From contig DGJU01000067.1 in the NCBI GenBank assembly GCA_002387605.1, positions 13,720 to 19,170 on the forward strand: 5,451 bases of DNA, read 5' to 3'. The position numbers and the translations under genes were made by a program. Shown piece after piece: positions 1 through 5,451 of the stretch. The notes beneath the pieces are model-generated. The model saw only the letters and a list, made by a program, of their open reading frames with translations. It was not told the origin of the DNA and searched no databases. This stretch comes from Alphaproteobacteria bacterium UBA4588 (GTDB lineage: Bacteria > Pseudomonadota > Alphaproteobacteria > Puniceispirillales > Puniceispirillaceae). Every line of letters begins with the position of its first letter. Position 1 is the first letter of the stretch.

Positions 1-1814
1 ACCGTAACCGACTTTGCCAGATTGCGTGGCTGGTCGACGTCTGTTCCTTTCTCGGACGCGGTAAGATAGGCCATAATCTGGGCGGGGATTGCCATGACGA
101 GCGGCGCCATGAGCTCTGTGCAGTCAGGGACAGTCACCGTAAATTCGGCGAAATCAACAGCATCTTTCATACTGTCCGTGCAGACAACAATAACGTCAGC
201 GCCGCGTGCCTCTGCTTCGCGCAGATTACTAATCGTCTTTTCGGACAGCTCATGCGGCCCAACAAAACAAATCACAGGCACGCCTTCTTCGATAAGCGCA
301 ATCGGCCCATGCTTCATCTCTCCGGCGGCAAATCCTTCGGCATGTACATATGATAATTCTTTTAGCTTTAACGCTGCTTCACATGCCATGGGATAGAGCG
401 TGCCACGGCCCAAAAAAAGCGCCGAATGGGATCGTGAAAGTCGGTGCGCAACAGGCCGCATCTCATCAAACCGCGATATAGCCTGACCAACAGCGCCCGG
501 CAGGCTCATAATTTGGGAGTGAAGCGCATCGACCTCTACTGCGCTCAGGCGCCCTCGGTGCTGGCCAAGCGCTACAGCAAGTGACAACAGGACTGTGAGC
601 TGGGCAGTAAACGCCTTGGTTGAGGCAACACCAATTTCAGGCCCTGCCCTTGTTGGCAGAATAATGTCAGCTTCGCGTGCAATCGTACTATCAGGCACAT
701 TCACAACACCCATTGTTGTCAGCCCTGCGTCTCTCGCAAACTCCATCGCCTTCATTGTATCTAGGCTTTCACCTGACTGGGAGATAAGCAGAGCCGTTGT
801 ATAGGAGGCTGTAACCGGAGAGCGATAGCGATATTCAGACGCAACTTCCACTGACACAGGGATGCCTGCTATCTGCTCAATCCAGTAACGGCCTATTTGC
901 CCAGCATAAAAACTAGTCCCAGCGGCAAGAATAACAATATGCTGTATGGCCGCAAGCTGGCCCTCATCAAGGCCTGCTGTGATGGTACCAGATTCTGATG
1001 TCATGGCAGATAGGGTATGCGAAATCGCATCTGGCTGTTCATGGATTTCTTTTTCCATAAAGTGTCGATAGCCGCCTTTATCAACCAGCATCGGGGCAGC
1101 AGAAACGATTACTATCTCTCTGTTTACAGGCCGCTGATCCACATCGTAAATCTCTGCTTCACCTTTGCGGATAATAGCACGATCACCATCTTTGAGATAA
1201 ATAACACGCCGGGTTAGATGTGCCATCGCCACAGCATCAGATGCAATGCAGCCAAGCCCCTCTGAGAGACCGACAGCCAAGGGCGACGCATTCCGCGCTA
1301 CCATCAAACAATCAGGGTATTGCTTGGCAATAGCCGCAAGCGCAAACGCCCCTTTAATTTCGGATAGAACATGGTTTAACGCATCGATAGGCGCCTTGCC
1401 TGCCTCAAACGCTTCATGGAACAGATGAGCCAGCACCTCACTATCAGTATCTGAAAGAAAGGTGACACCGGCGGCAGTCAGTCGTGCCTTTATGTCAGCA
1501 TAGTTTTCGATAATCCCATTATGAACAATGGCAACATTACTGCCTGCTGAATGGGGATGGGCGTTCATTTCTGTCACACCGCCATGGGTTGCCCATCTGG
1601 TATGGCCAATACCAACTGCACCAGATAGCGGGGATGCGGCAAGCTGAGCTGACAGCATTTTTAATTTTCCGACCGCGCGGCTGACATGCAAATCACCATT
1701 ATCAATGGTCGCAATACCAGAAGAATCATAGCCGCGATATTCAAGTCGGCGCAGCGCATCCAGCACAATATCTGCCGCTGGCTCCGTCCCGATATATCCA
1801 ATGATACCACACAT
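1..1814 (-). CDS. glmS: Glutamine-fructose-6-phosphate aminotransferase (isomerizing), last codons cut off by window edge
   Basis: GlmS makes glucosamine-6-phosphate from fructose-6-phosphate and glutamine, the committed cytoplasmic step to UDP-GlcNAc. I translated this strand: it is open from the ATG at 1814-1812 to base 1 with no internal stop (604 codons plus two bases). The E. coli protein has 609 residues, so probably only a Val, a Glu and the stop are affected by the edge. The N-terminus MCGIIGYIG gives the Cys2 nucleophile of the glutaminase domain; HTRWATHG is at 71-78, followed by NAHPH and HNGIIEN. The two SIS (isomerase) domains show LAAGTS near 296-301, SQSGES at 345-350, EIGVASTKAF, and HAEGFAAGEMKHGP near 491-504. 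Equivalents of E. coli K485, E488, H504 and K603 are K483, E486, H502 and K601, so it should be active. The protein ends DVDQPRNLAKSVTV. A Cys usual in the CGTS motif is Ala298. Only a weak AGG precedes the start, which is fixed by the need for Cys2. The gene is divergent from glmU. Confidence 0.97.
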   Translation of the reverse strand, partial: MCGIIGYIGTEPAADIVLDALRRLEYRGYDSSGIATIDNGDLHVSRAVGKLKMLSAQLAASPLSGAVGIGHTRWATHGGVTEMNAHPHSAGSNVAIVHNGIIENYADIKARLTAAGVTFLSDTDSEVLAHLFHEAFEAGKAPIDALNHVLSEIKGAFALAAIAKQYPDCLMVARNASPLAVGLSEGLGCIASDAVAMAHLTRRVIYLKDGDRAIIRKGEAEIYDVDQRPVNREIVIVSAAPMLVDKGGYRHFMEKEIHEQPDAISHTLSAMTSESGTITAGLDEGQLAAIQHIVILAAGTSFYAGQIGRYWIEQIAGIPVSVEVASEYRYRSPVTASYTTALLISQSGESLDTMKAMEFARDAGLTTMGVVNVPDSTIAREADIILPTRAGPEIGVASTKAFTAQLTVLLSLAVALGQHRGRLSAVEVDALHSQIMSLPGAVGQAISRFDEMRPVAHRLSRSHSALFLGRGTLYPMACEAALKLKELSYVHAEGFAAGEMKHGPIALIEEGVPVICFVGPHELSEKTISNLREAEARGADVIVVCTDSMKDAVDFAEFTVTVPDCTELMAPLVMAIPAQIMAYLTASEKGTDVDQPRNLAKSVT

Positions 1815-1843
1815 GACCTGCGCCCTTTTTGTTCTCTTTAGCC

Positions 1844-1862
1844 GCCGCCAGCATATGACGGC
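1844..1862 (-). other. Small hairpin in the presumed glmS 5' leader
   Basis: Read on the minus strand, GCCGTC and GGCGGC can form a 6-bp stem (one G-T pair) around the 7-base loop ATATGCT. A shifted register is possible because GGC is repeated three times. The element begins about 29 bases upstream of the glmS ATG. No T-run follows, so it is not an attenuator, and it is far too small to be a glmS ribozyme. It may be chance. Confidence 0.25.
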
Positions 1863-1879
1863 TTTCTATCCATAGACAA

Positions 1880-1908
1880 GGTATAAGCAAGACATGATTT
1901 TGTTGCAA
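1880..1908 (-). promoter_or_regulatory. Candidate glmS promoter, proximal
   Basis: On the minus strand there is TTGCAA (1908-1903) and TATACC (1885-1880), separated by exactly 17 bases. Each hexamer matches 4 of 6 bases of the sigma-70 consensus. A start near 1873 would give a leader of about 60 bases for glmS. The match is modest; the competing candidate just upstream has a better -35 but a poorer -10. Confidence 0.4.
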
Positions 1909-1924
1909 GAAATGGCTTTGTCAA
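1897..1924 (-). promoter_or_regulatory. Candidate glmS promoter, distal, overlapping the glmU -35
   Basis: On the minus strand there is a perfect TTGACA (1924-1919), then 16 bases, then CAAAAT (1902-1897), which matches 4 of 6 bases of TATAAT but lacks its first T. The TTGACA lies almost base for base on top of the plus-strand TTGTCA assigned to glmU, so RNA polymerase could not occupy both at once. It is an alternative or additional promoter to the proximal candidate. Confidence 0.35.
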
Positions 1925-1925
1925 A
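1917..1925. promoter_or_regulatory. 9-bp palindrome TTTGTCAAA at the shared -35 region
   Basis: TTTG-T-CAAA is a perfect inverted repeat with a one-base centre. It contains the glmU -35 (TTGTCA, plus strand) and a TTGACA on the minus strand. It may simply reflect two facing -35 boxes, or be a short operator half. No named regulator is recognised. Confidence 0.35.
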
Positions 1926-1946
1926 TAGCTCCTCGCCGATTATAAT
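1918..1946 (+). promoter_or_regulatory. Strong sigma-70-type promoter of glmU, placed for a leaderless transcript
   Basis: TTGTCA (1918-1923; 5 of 6 consensus bases) and a perfect TATAAT (1941-1946) are separated by the ideal 17 bases. Transcription normally begins about 7 bases after the -10 box, which is position 1953, the A of the glmU ATG. It is the best promoter match I see in the window and should also drive the downstream hldE. Standard housekeeping sigma-factor specificity in this organism is assumed. Confidence 0.75.
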
Positions 1947-1952
1947 AACGTC

Positions 1953-3284
1953 ATGAGTTTTTCAGCTATCATTCTTGCAGCCGGCAAAGGAACGCGCCTT
2001 AAGTCGGATCTGCCAAAGCCTCTTCATAAGGTGGCAGGTATGCCGCTTCTGGGGTGGGTTACAGGCGCTCTTAATAGTGCCGGCGCTGATAGTATTTTTA
2101 CTGTTATATCACCTGGCTCACAGCAAATAGAAAGCTGGCTCGCCGGAAGCCCTGCTATCATTCAAGAGCCGCAGAACGGCACTGGCCATGCGGCTCTCTG
2201 TTGCCTTGATAGGCTGCAGGCTCTTGGTGATAAGCCAGTTATCATTTTATTTGCTGATACGCCGCTGGTCACATCTGCGACGATATCAGGTCTTGTCGAA
2301 CGGGTTCAGGGCGGCGCTGATATCTGTGTGCTTGGCTTTCACACCGATCAGCCAGATGGCTATGGCCGGCTTGTCTGTGATAGGACGGGCAAGCTTACAG
2401 CGATTATTGAACATAAGGATGCAACAGACGAGCAGCGCAGTATTGGCGAGGTCAATTCAGGCATTATGTGCGCAAAAGCATCGGTGCTCTGCGCGCTGCT
2501 CCCAAAACTGACATCTGCTAACGCACAAGGTGAGCTTTACCTGACAGACATTGTTGAGCTTGGTGTTGAAGCAGGCATGATACCAACATATGCTCTTGCT
2601 GACCCAGCAGAACTTGTTGGCATAAATGACCGTGTCCAGCTTGCCGCAGCTGAAGCAGTTGCACAAGCCCGGCTACGGCATGCCGCCATGTTATCAGGCG
2701 TAACATTAACTGATCCCTCGTCTGTTTTCTTATCTGCTGATACAAGAATTGAACGTGACGTCATAATTGAACCGCATGTTGTGTTTGGTCCAGGTGTTCA
2801 TATTGGCGCCGGCACCACTATCAAAGCTTTCAGCCATATTGAAGAGACAGAATGCGGCACTGATTGCGTAATCGGCCCTTACGCCCGCTTGCGCCCCGGA
2901 ACTAAACTGGGAAATGGGGTGAAAATTGGAAATTTTGTTGAAGTCAAAAATACCATCATGGATGATGGCGCCAAAGCAAACCATTTAACCTATCTTGGTG
3001 ATAGTGAGATTGGAAGCAATGTGAATATCGGGGCCGGCACGATTACCTGTAATTATGATGGCTTTAATAAAGCAAAAACCATTATTGGCGTAGGTGCCTT
3101 TATCGGCTCGAACACAGCGCTTGTAGCGCCTGTTACAATCGGGGCGGGCGCAATTATTGGCGCAGGATCGACAATAACGCAGTCTGTGGCTGAAAACGCT
3201 CTTGCGATTAGCCGTGCTGAGCAATCCCACAAGCAGGATGCAGCAGAACGGTTTCGTGAGCGTCAGGGGCAGAAAAAAAAATGA
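1953..3284 (+). CDS. glmU: Bifunctional N-acetylglucosamine-1-phosphate uridyltransferase / glucosamine-1-phosphate acetyltransferase
   Basis: GlmU acetylates glucosamine-1-phosphate with acetyl-CoA (C-terminal domain), then transfers UMP from UTP (N-terminal domain), giving UDP-GlcNAc for peptidoglycan and lipid A in the cytoplasm. The 443 residues compare with 456 in E. coli. The pyrophosphorylase domain (about 1-225) shows LAAGKGTR at 8-15, K22, QNGTGHA at 74-80, ADTP with D102, GYGR at 136-139, E153, N168 and N225. The left-handed beta-helix hexapeptide repeats fill about 250-415, with LRPG (R313), K332, KANHLTYLGD (catalytic-base His344, Tyr347), GAGTITCNYDG at 360-370 and AISRAEQ (R421). 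The tail is short and basic, ending KKK. The ATG at 1953 places the nucleotide-binding loop at its usual distance from the N-terminus; no Shine-Dalgarno precedes it. All expected active-site residues that I could place are present. hldE follows after 25 bases, probably in one transcript. Confidence 0.97.
   Translation: MSFSAIILAAGKGTRLKSDLPKPLHKVAGMPLLGWVTGALNSAGADSIFTVISPGSQQIESWLAGSPAIIQEPQNGTGHAALCCLDRLQALGDKPVIILFADTPLVTSATISGLVERVQGGADICVLGFHTDQPDGYGRLVCDRTGKLTAIIEHKDATDEQRSIGEVNSGIMCAKASVLCALLPKLTSANAQGELYLTDIVELGVEAGMIPTYALADPAELVGINDRVQLAAAEAVAQARLRHAAMLSGVTLTDPSSVFLSADTRIERDVIIEPHVVFGPGVHIGAGTTIKAFSHIEETECGTDCVIGPYARLRPGTKLGNGVKIGNFVEVKNTIMDDGAKANHLTYLGDSEIGSNVNIGAGTITCNYDGFNKAKTIIGVGAFIGSNTALVAPVTIGAGAIIGAGSTITQSVAENALAISRAEQSHKQDAAERFRERQGQKKK
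3273..3281 (+). other. A9 homopolymer directly before the glmU stop codon
   Basis: Nine consecutive A encode the last three Lys of GlmU, with TGA immediately after. Such tracts are prone to replication, transcription and sequencing slippage. The hldE frame contains no stop between this tract and the hldE ATG, so an mRNA or gene with one A fewer would read from GlmU through NDGNRSRTVI into HldE as one protein. Whether slippage happens cannot be told from sequence. Confidence 0.6.
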
Positions 3285-3296
3285 TGGTAATAGGTC

Positions 3297-3302
3297 AAGG
3301 AC
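3297..3302 (+). promoter_or_regulatory. Ribosome binding site of hldE
   Basis: AAGGAC includes AGGA (3298-3301), which ends 8 bases before the ATG at 3310, a normal Shine-Dalgarno spacing. It decides the hldE start in favour of 3310 (or the in-frame ATG two codons on) over the further upstream in-frame ATG at 3202 inside glmU. It contrasts with glmU, which lacks any such site. Confidence 0.75.
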
Positions 3303-3309
3303 AGTAATA

Positions 3310-4740
3310 ATGAGCATGGCAGAACATGTTGCAGCAGTTCTTGCTGATTTCCAAAATCGCCATATCCTGGTTGTTGGTGATGTTATGCTGGATAAATTCG
3401 TATCTGGCTCTGTTGAACGGATGTCTCCTGAAGCGCCTATTCCTGTTCTTTCGCGCACAAAAGAACATGTTATGCCGGGCGGCGCAGCAAACGTCGCGCG
3501 CAATCTAGCAGGCCTTGGTGGCCGCATATCTCTTATTGGCTGTATTGGCGATGATGCCGCTGGCAAATCATTGATGAAAGCCCTGTCACTTGTCCCCCAG
3601 CTTGGGTTTTTCCCTATCATTAGCCCAGACCGGCCAACAACCCAAAAAACGCGATTTCTTGCGTCTGGCAAGCAAATTCTTAGGGTTGATAATGAAGCAA
3701 CCAACCTTCTGATAGACGCGCAAGCATCCCAAATGCTGCTACAGGCAGAAACAGTTCTTGAAGATGCTGAAGCATTGGTTTTGTCAGACTATGCAAAGGG
3801 CTGTCTTAGCCCGTTCATCATAAATTCGCTGATTGCAGCTGCACAGAAAAAAAATATTCCTATCATTACAGACCCAAAATCGCGTGATTTCGCTCATTAT
3901 GACGGTAGCACCGTTTTGACCCCAAACCTTGCAGAATTTCAGGCGGCCACAGGCATTATATCAGCTGACCATGATGTCATTGCAGACGCAGCCACTCACC
4001 TAATAACCAACCATAATATTGAACATCTACTTATCACATTGAGCGCAGATGGGATGATGCTTGCGAACAAAAACACTCATAGCCACATGCCTGCCTATAA
4101 ATGTGATGTGTTTGATGTTTCTGGTGCCGGCGATACTGTTGTTGCTGTTGCGGCGGCAACTCTTGCGACTGGTCGCTCTGCAGCCGATGCGATGACGCTT
4201 GCAAACCTTGCTGCAAGTGTTGTGGTTGGTAAATCCGGAACAGCCACTCTGTGCCCCGGTGAGTTTATTCGCGCTGCCGTGCCTGTAAGCAGTGAAACAA
4301 GTCGTGAAGATATGAGTAGGCTTGTGACGAAATGGCGGTCCGAAGCACTTCGCATTGGCTTTACCAATGGCTGTTTTGATCTTCTTCACCCCGGTCACCT
4401 TGCCTTGCTTGCAGCCGCCAAAGAGCGTTGTGACAAACTCATTGTGGCAGTTAATTCAGATGCAAGTGTGAAACTGTTAAAAGGGTCAATGCGCCCTATT
4501 ATGGATGAGGCTTTGCGGGCCGGCATTCTGGAAAGCCTGCCCTTTGTAGATGCTGTTATCATCTTTGATGATAAGACACCGGCCCGTCTGATAGATGCGC
4601 TGATACCAGATAGCCTTATCAAAGGCGGCGATTACATCGCTGAAGATATCATTGGCTATCAGACAGTCACCTCTGCTGGTGGCACGGTTGATATCATCAG
4701 CCTTAAGGCAGGGCATTCAACAACAGCCCTGCTCGATTAA
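3310..4740 (+). CDS. hldE: Bifunctional heptose-7-phosphate kinase / heptose-1-phosphate adenylyltransferase
   Basis: HldE (RfaE) phosphorylates D-glycero-D-manno-heptose 7-phosphate at C1 and, after GmhB removes the 7-phosphate, adenylates heptose-1-phosphate. The product, ADP-D-glycero-D-manno-heptose, is epimerised by HldD and used for the LPS inner core. From ATG 3310 the protein has 476 residues (E. coli 477). The PfkB/ribokinase-family domain (about 1-325) shows VVGDVMLDKF near 21-30, RMSPEAPIPV, GGAANVARNLAGLG at 57-70, LSDYAKG near 159-164, DPK, LTPNLAEF, and DVSGAGDT at 269-276 with catalytic Asp275. The cytidylyltransferase-like domain (about 345-476) shows TNGCFDLLHPGH at 352-363 (HxGH-type His360 and His363), VAVNSDAS at 379-386 and KGGDY at 438-442. 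Both halves look intact. It lies 25 bases after glmU and probably shares its promoter. The frame stays open upstream into glmU. hldD, gmhA and gmhB are not in the window. Confidence 0.95.
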   Translation: MSMAEHVAAVLADFQNRHILVVGDVMLDKFVSGSVERMSPEAPIPVLSRTKEHVMPGGAANVARNLAGLGGRISLIGCIGDDAAGKSLMKALSLVPQLGFFPIISPDRPTTQKTRFLASGKQILRVDNEATNLLIDAQASQMLLQAETVLEDAEALVLSDYAKGCLSPFIINSLIAAAQKKNIPIITDPKSRDFAHYDGSTVLTPNLAEFQAATGIISADHDVIADAATHLITNHNIEHLLITLSADGMMLANKNTHSHMPAYKCDVFDVSGAGDTVVAVAAATLATGRSAADAMTLANLAASVVVGKSGTATLCPGEFIRAAVPVSSETSREDMSRLVTKWRSEALRIGFTNGCFDLLHPGHLALLAAAKERCDKLIVAVNSDASVKLLKGSMRPIMDEALRAGILESLPFVDAVIIFDDKTPARLIDALIPDSLIKGGDYIAEDIIGYQTVTSAGGTVDIISLKAGHSTTALLD

Positions 4741-4758
4741 CCTGCTATAATTTTTTTT
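4708..4758 (+). terminator. Possible, non-canonical terminator of glmU-hldE
   Basis: GCAGGGC (4708-4714) and GCCCTGC (4726-4732) form a perfect 7-bp stem around an 11-base loop within the last hldE codons. A T8 tract (4751-4758) follows only after 18 bases, too far for a standard intrinsic terminator. An alternative pairing of GGCAGG (4707-4712) with CCTGCT (4741-4746) would bring the stem within 4 bases of the T8, but with a long loop. It is the only terminator-like element in the 30-bp convergent gap; on the minus strand the stem has no following T-run. Confidence 0.35.
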
Positions 4759-4770
4759 GGCTACTATCGC

Positions 4771-5451
4771 CTAATCTTCGGTTGGTCGTGAGATAAACTC
4801 CTGATCAATCTCCGGCAGGGGTGTATCTGTGATAGCTGCTTCAAAGGCCTGTAGGCGCTTATAGATAGATAGAAGCTCAACGATAGTTGGCCATGAATTA
4901 ACCAGATACTGGAATGAATTTGTAACCTGTGAGAAGGCTGTCAAAATTTGCTGCATCAAACCAAAACTAATAGCACCGACTGCAATTGTCGGAATCAGCA
5001 GCAGATAGCCAAAAATATTATCTGCCTGAAGGTAAAAGCTCCGTGCAACGTTGAAATACATATAGTGAAAATAGAGCCGGAAATAATTACGGCGCACGTT
5101 CGAGAATAGTTCAGTTAATGTCGGAGGCTGTGCCCGATCAGCATTATCTTCGCCATAGACAAGCTCTTTACGATAGGCAGCTTCAACACGCTGGTTCTTA
5201 AATTCAAGGCCAGGCAGTTTAATGCCAACGCTCGCCAGAAAAATCGTACCAAACGCCGCCCAGAAAATTGCAGCCGACAGAAGTGGATGCGGGATTTCGC
5301 CAACCAAGGGCAATGAAGTGATATTTGTTGATAGGGCAAGCAGGACGGGCAGAAAGGCAAACAGGGTCATAATGGAATCAACAATAGCGACCCCTAGCCC
5401 CTCAACAATACCAGCAAACCGCATAGTATCTTCCTGAACACGCTGTGATGC
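4771..5451 (-). CDS. sbmA: SbmA/BacA-family peptide transporter, C-terminal part (5' end outside window)
   Basis: Members of this inner-membrane family import peptides and modified peptide antibiotics using the proton gradient; they resemble ABC membrane domains but have no ATPase. The frame is open from the right edge to TAG at 4771: 226 residues, against roughly 400 for E. coli SbmA. The fragment begins ASQRVQEDTMRFA, so its internal Met (codon at 5424-5422) is not the start. Hallmarks by memory of SbmA are GIKLPGLEFKNQRVEAAYRK, KELVYGED, NYFRLYFHYMYFN, the NSW stretch and VELLSIYKRL. Hydrophobic, probably membrane-spanning segments lie near fragment residues 20-41, 57-78 and 147-168. The protein ends IDQEFISRPTED with no C-terminal nucleotide-binding domain, which separates it from ATPase-bearing relatives such as YddA. 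Rhizobial BacA is the close relative and is linked to very-long-chain fatty acids on lipid A, so either name is possible. It converges on hldE and has its own, unseen, promoter. Confidence 0.93.
   Translation of the reverse strand, partial: ASQRVQEDTMRFAGIVEGLGVAIVDSIMTLFAFLPVLLALSTNITSLPLVGEIPHPLLSAAIFWAAFGTIFLASVGIKLPGLEFKNQRVEAAYRKELVYGEDNADRAQPPTLTELFSNVRRNYFRLYFHYMYFNVARSFYLQADNIFGYLLLIPTIAVGAISFGLMQQILTAFSQVTNSFQYLVNSWPTIVELLSIYKRLQAFEAAITDTPLPEIDQEFISRPTED

Noticed and set aside
94..1428. Four short plus-strand open frames (60-100 codons)
   Set aside because: All lie antisense within glmS, whose minus-strand frame is continuous and motif-rich.
1815..1952. glmS ribozyme or other riboswitch in the glmS leader
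   Set aside because: The leader is at most about 138 bases, shared with the glmU promoter, and shows only a small hairpin; the ribozyme is typical of Gram-positive bacteria.
3202..3309. Upstream in-frame start for hldE at 3202 (512 residues)
   Set aside because: It would overlap glmU by 83 bases and add a tail absent from HldE; ATG 3310 has a good Shine-Dalgarno and gives the family length.
2985..3704. 239-codon minus-strand open frame across the glmU-hldE junction
   Set aside because: It lies wholly antisense to two well-recognised genes, shows no recognisable motif, and is explained as a shadow of their codons.
5422..5424. ATG as start of the minus-strand transporter gene
   Set aside because: The frame stays open to the window edge and the upstream residues (QRVQEDT) match SbmA, so this is an internal Met.
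1..5451. tRNA, rRNA, CRISPR, IS element, attachment site or defence system
   Set aside because: Almost every base is in four housekeeping or transport genes; no direct repeat arrays, terminal inverted repeats or integrase/transposase motifs were seen.

Overview
This 5.45 kb window looks like ordinary chromosomal DNA of a Gram-negative, LPS-making proteobacterium, most likely an alphaproteobacterium. The taxon is an inference from the gene set, moderate base composition and general protein character; no marker gene is present. It holds four tightly packed protein genes: three for envelope precursors and one inner-membrane transporter. No RNA gene, mobile element, CRISPR array or tandem repeat is visible.

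Layout. Positions 1-1814 on the minus strand are glmS (glutamine-fructose-6-phosphate aminotransferase), complete except for the last codons at the window edge. Positions 1815-1952 are a 138-bp divergent intergenic region with outward-facing candidate promoters. Positions 1953-3284 on the plus strand are glmU (bifunctional UDP-GlcNAc synthase). After 25 bp comes hldE on the plus strand (3310-4740), the bifunctional heptose kinase/adenylyltransferase. A 30-bp convergent gap with a T8 tract separates hldE from the C-terminal part of an SbmA/BacA-family peptide transporter gene (minus strand, 4771 to the right edge), whose 5' part lies outside the window.

How they fit together. GlmS makes glucosamine-6-phosphate. 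After GlmM (not in the window) converts it to glucosamine-1-phosphate, GlmU makes UDP-GlcNAc for peptidoglycan and lipid A. HldE makes the ADP-heptose precursor of the LPS inner core. The SbmA/BacA protein sits in the inner membrane and imports peptides; BacA homologues also affect lipid A in rhizobia. The theme is cell-envelope supply.

Most interesting details: (i) the glmU promoter has a perfect TATAAT, 17-bp spacing and TTGTCA, placed so that transcription should start at or within a base or two of the ATG, which has no Shine-Dalgarno sequence, predicting a leaderless mRNA; (ii) a TTGACA on the opposite strand overlaps the glmU -35 box inside a 9-bp palindrome, suggesting coupled glmS/glmU control; (iii) an A9 tract abuts the glmU stop and the hldE frame is open through the junction, so loss of one A in DNA or RNA would fuse GlmU to HldE. 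I found no convincing previously undescribed multi-gene system.
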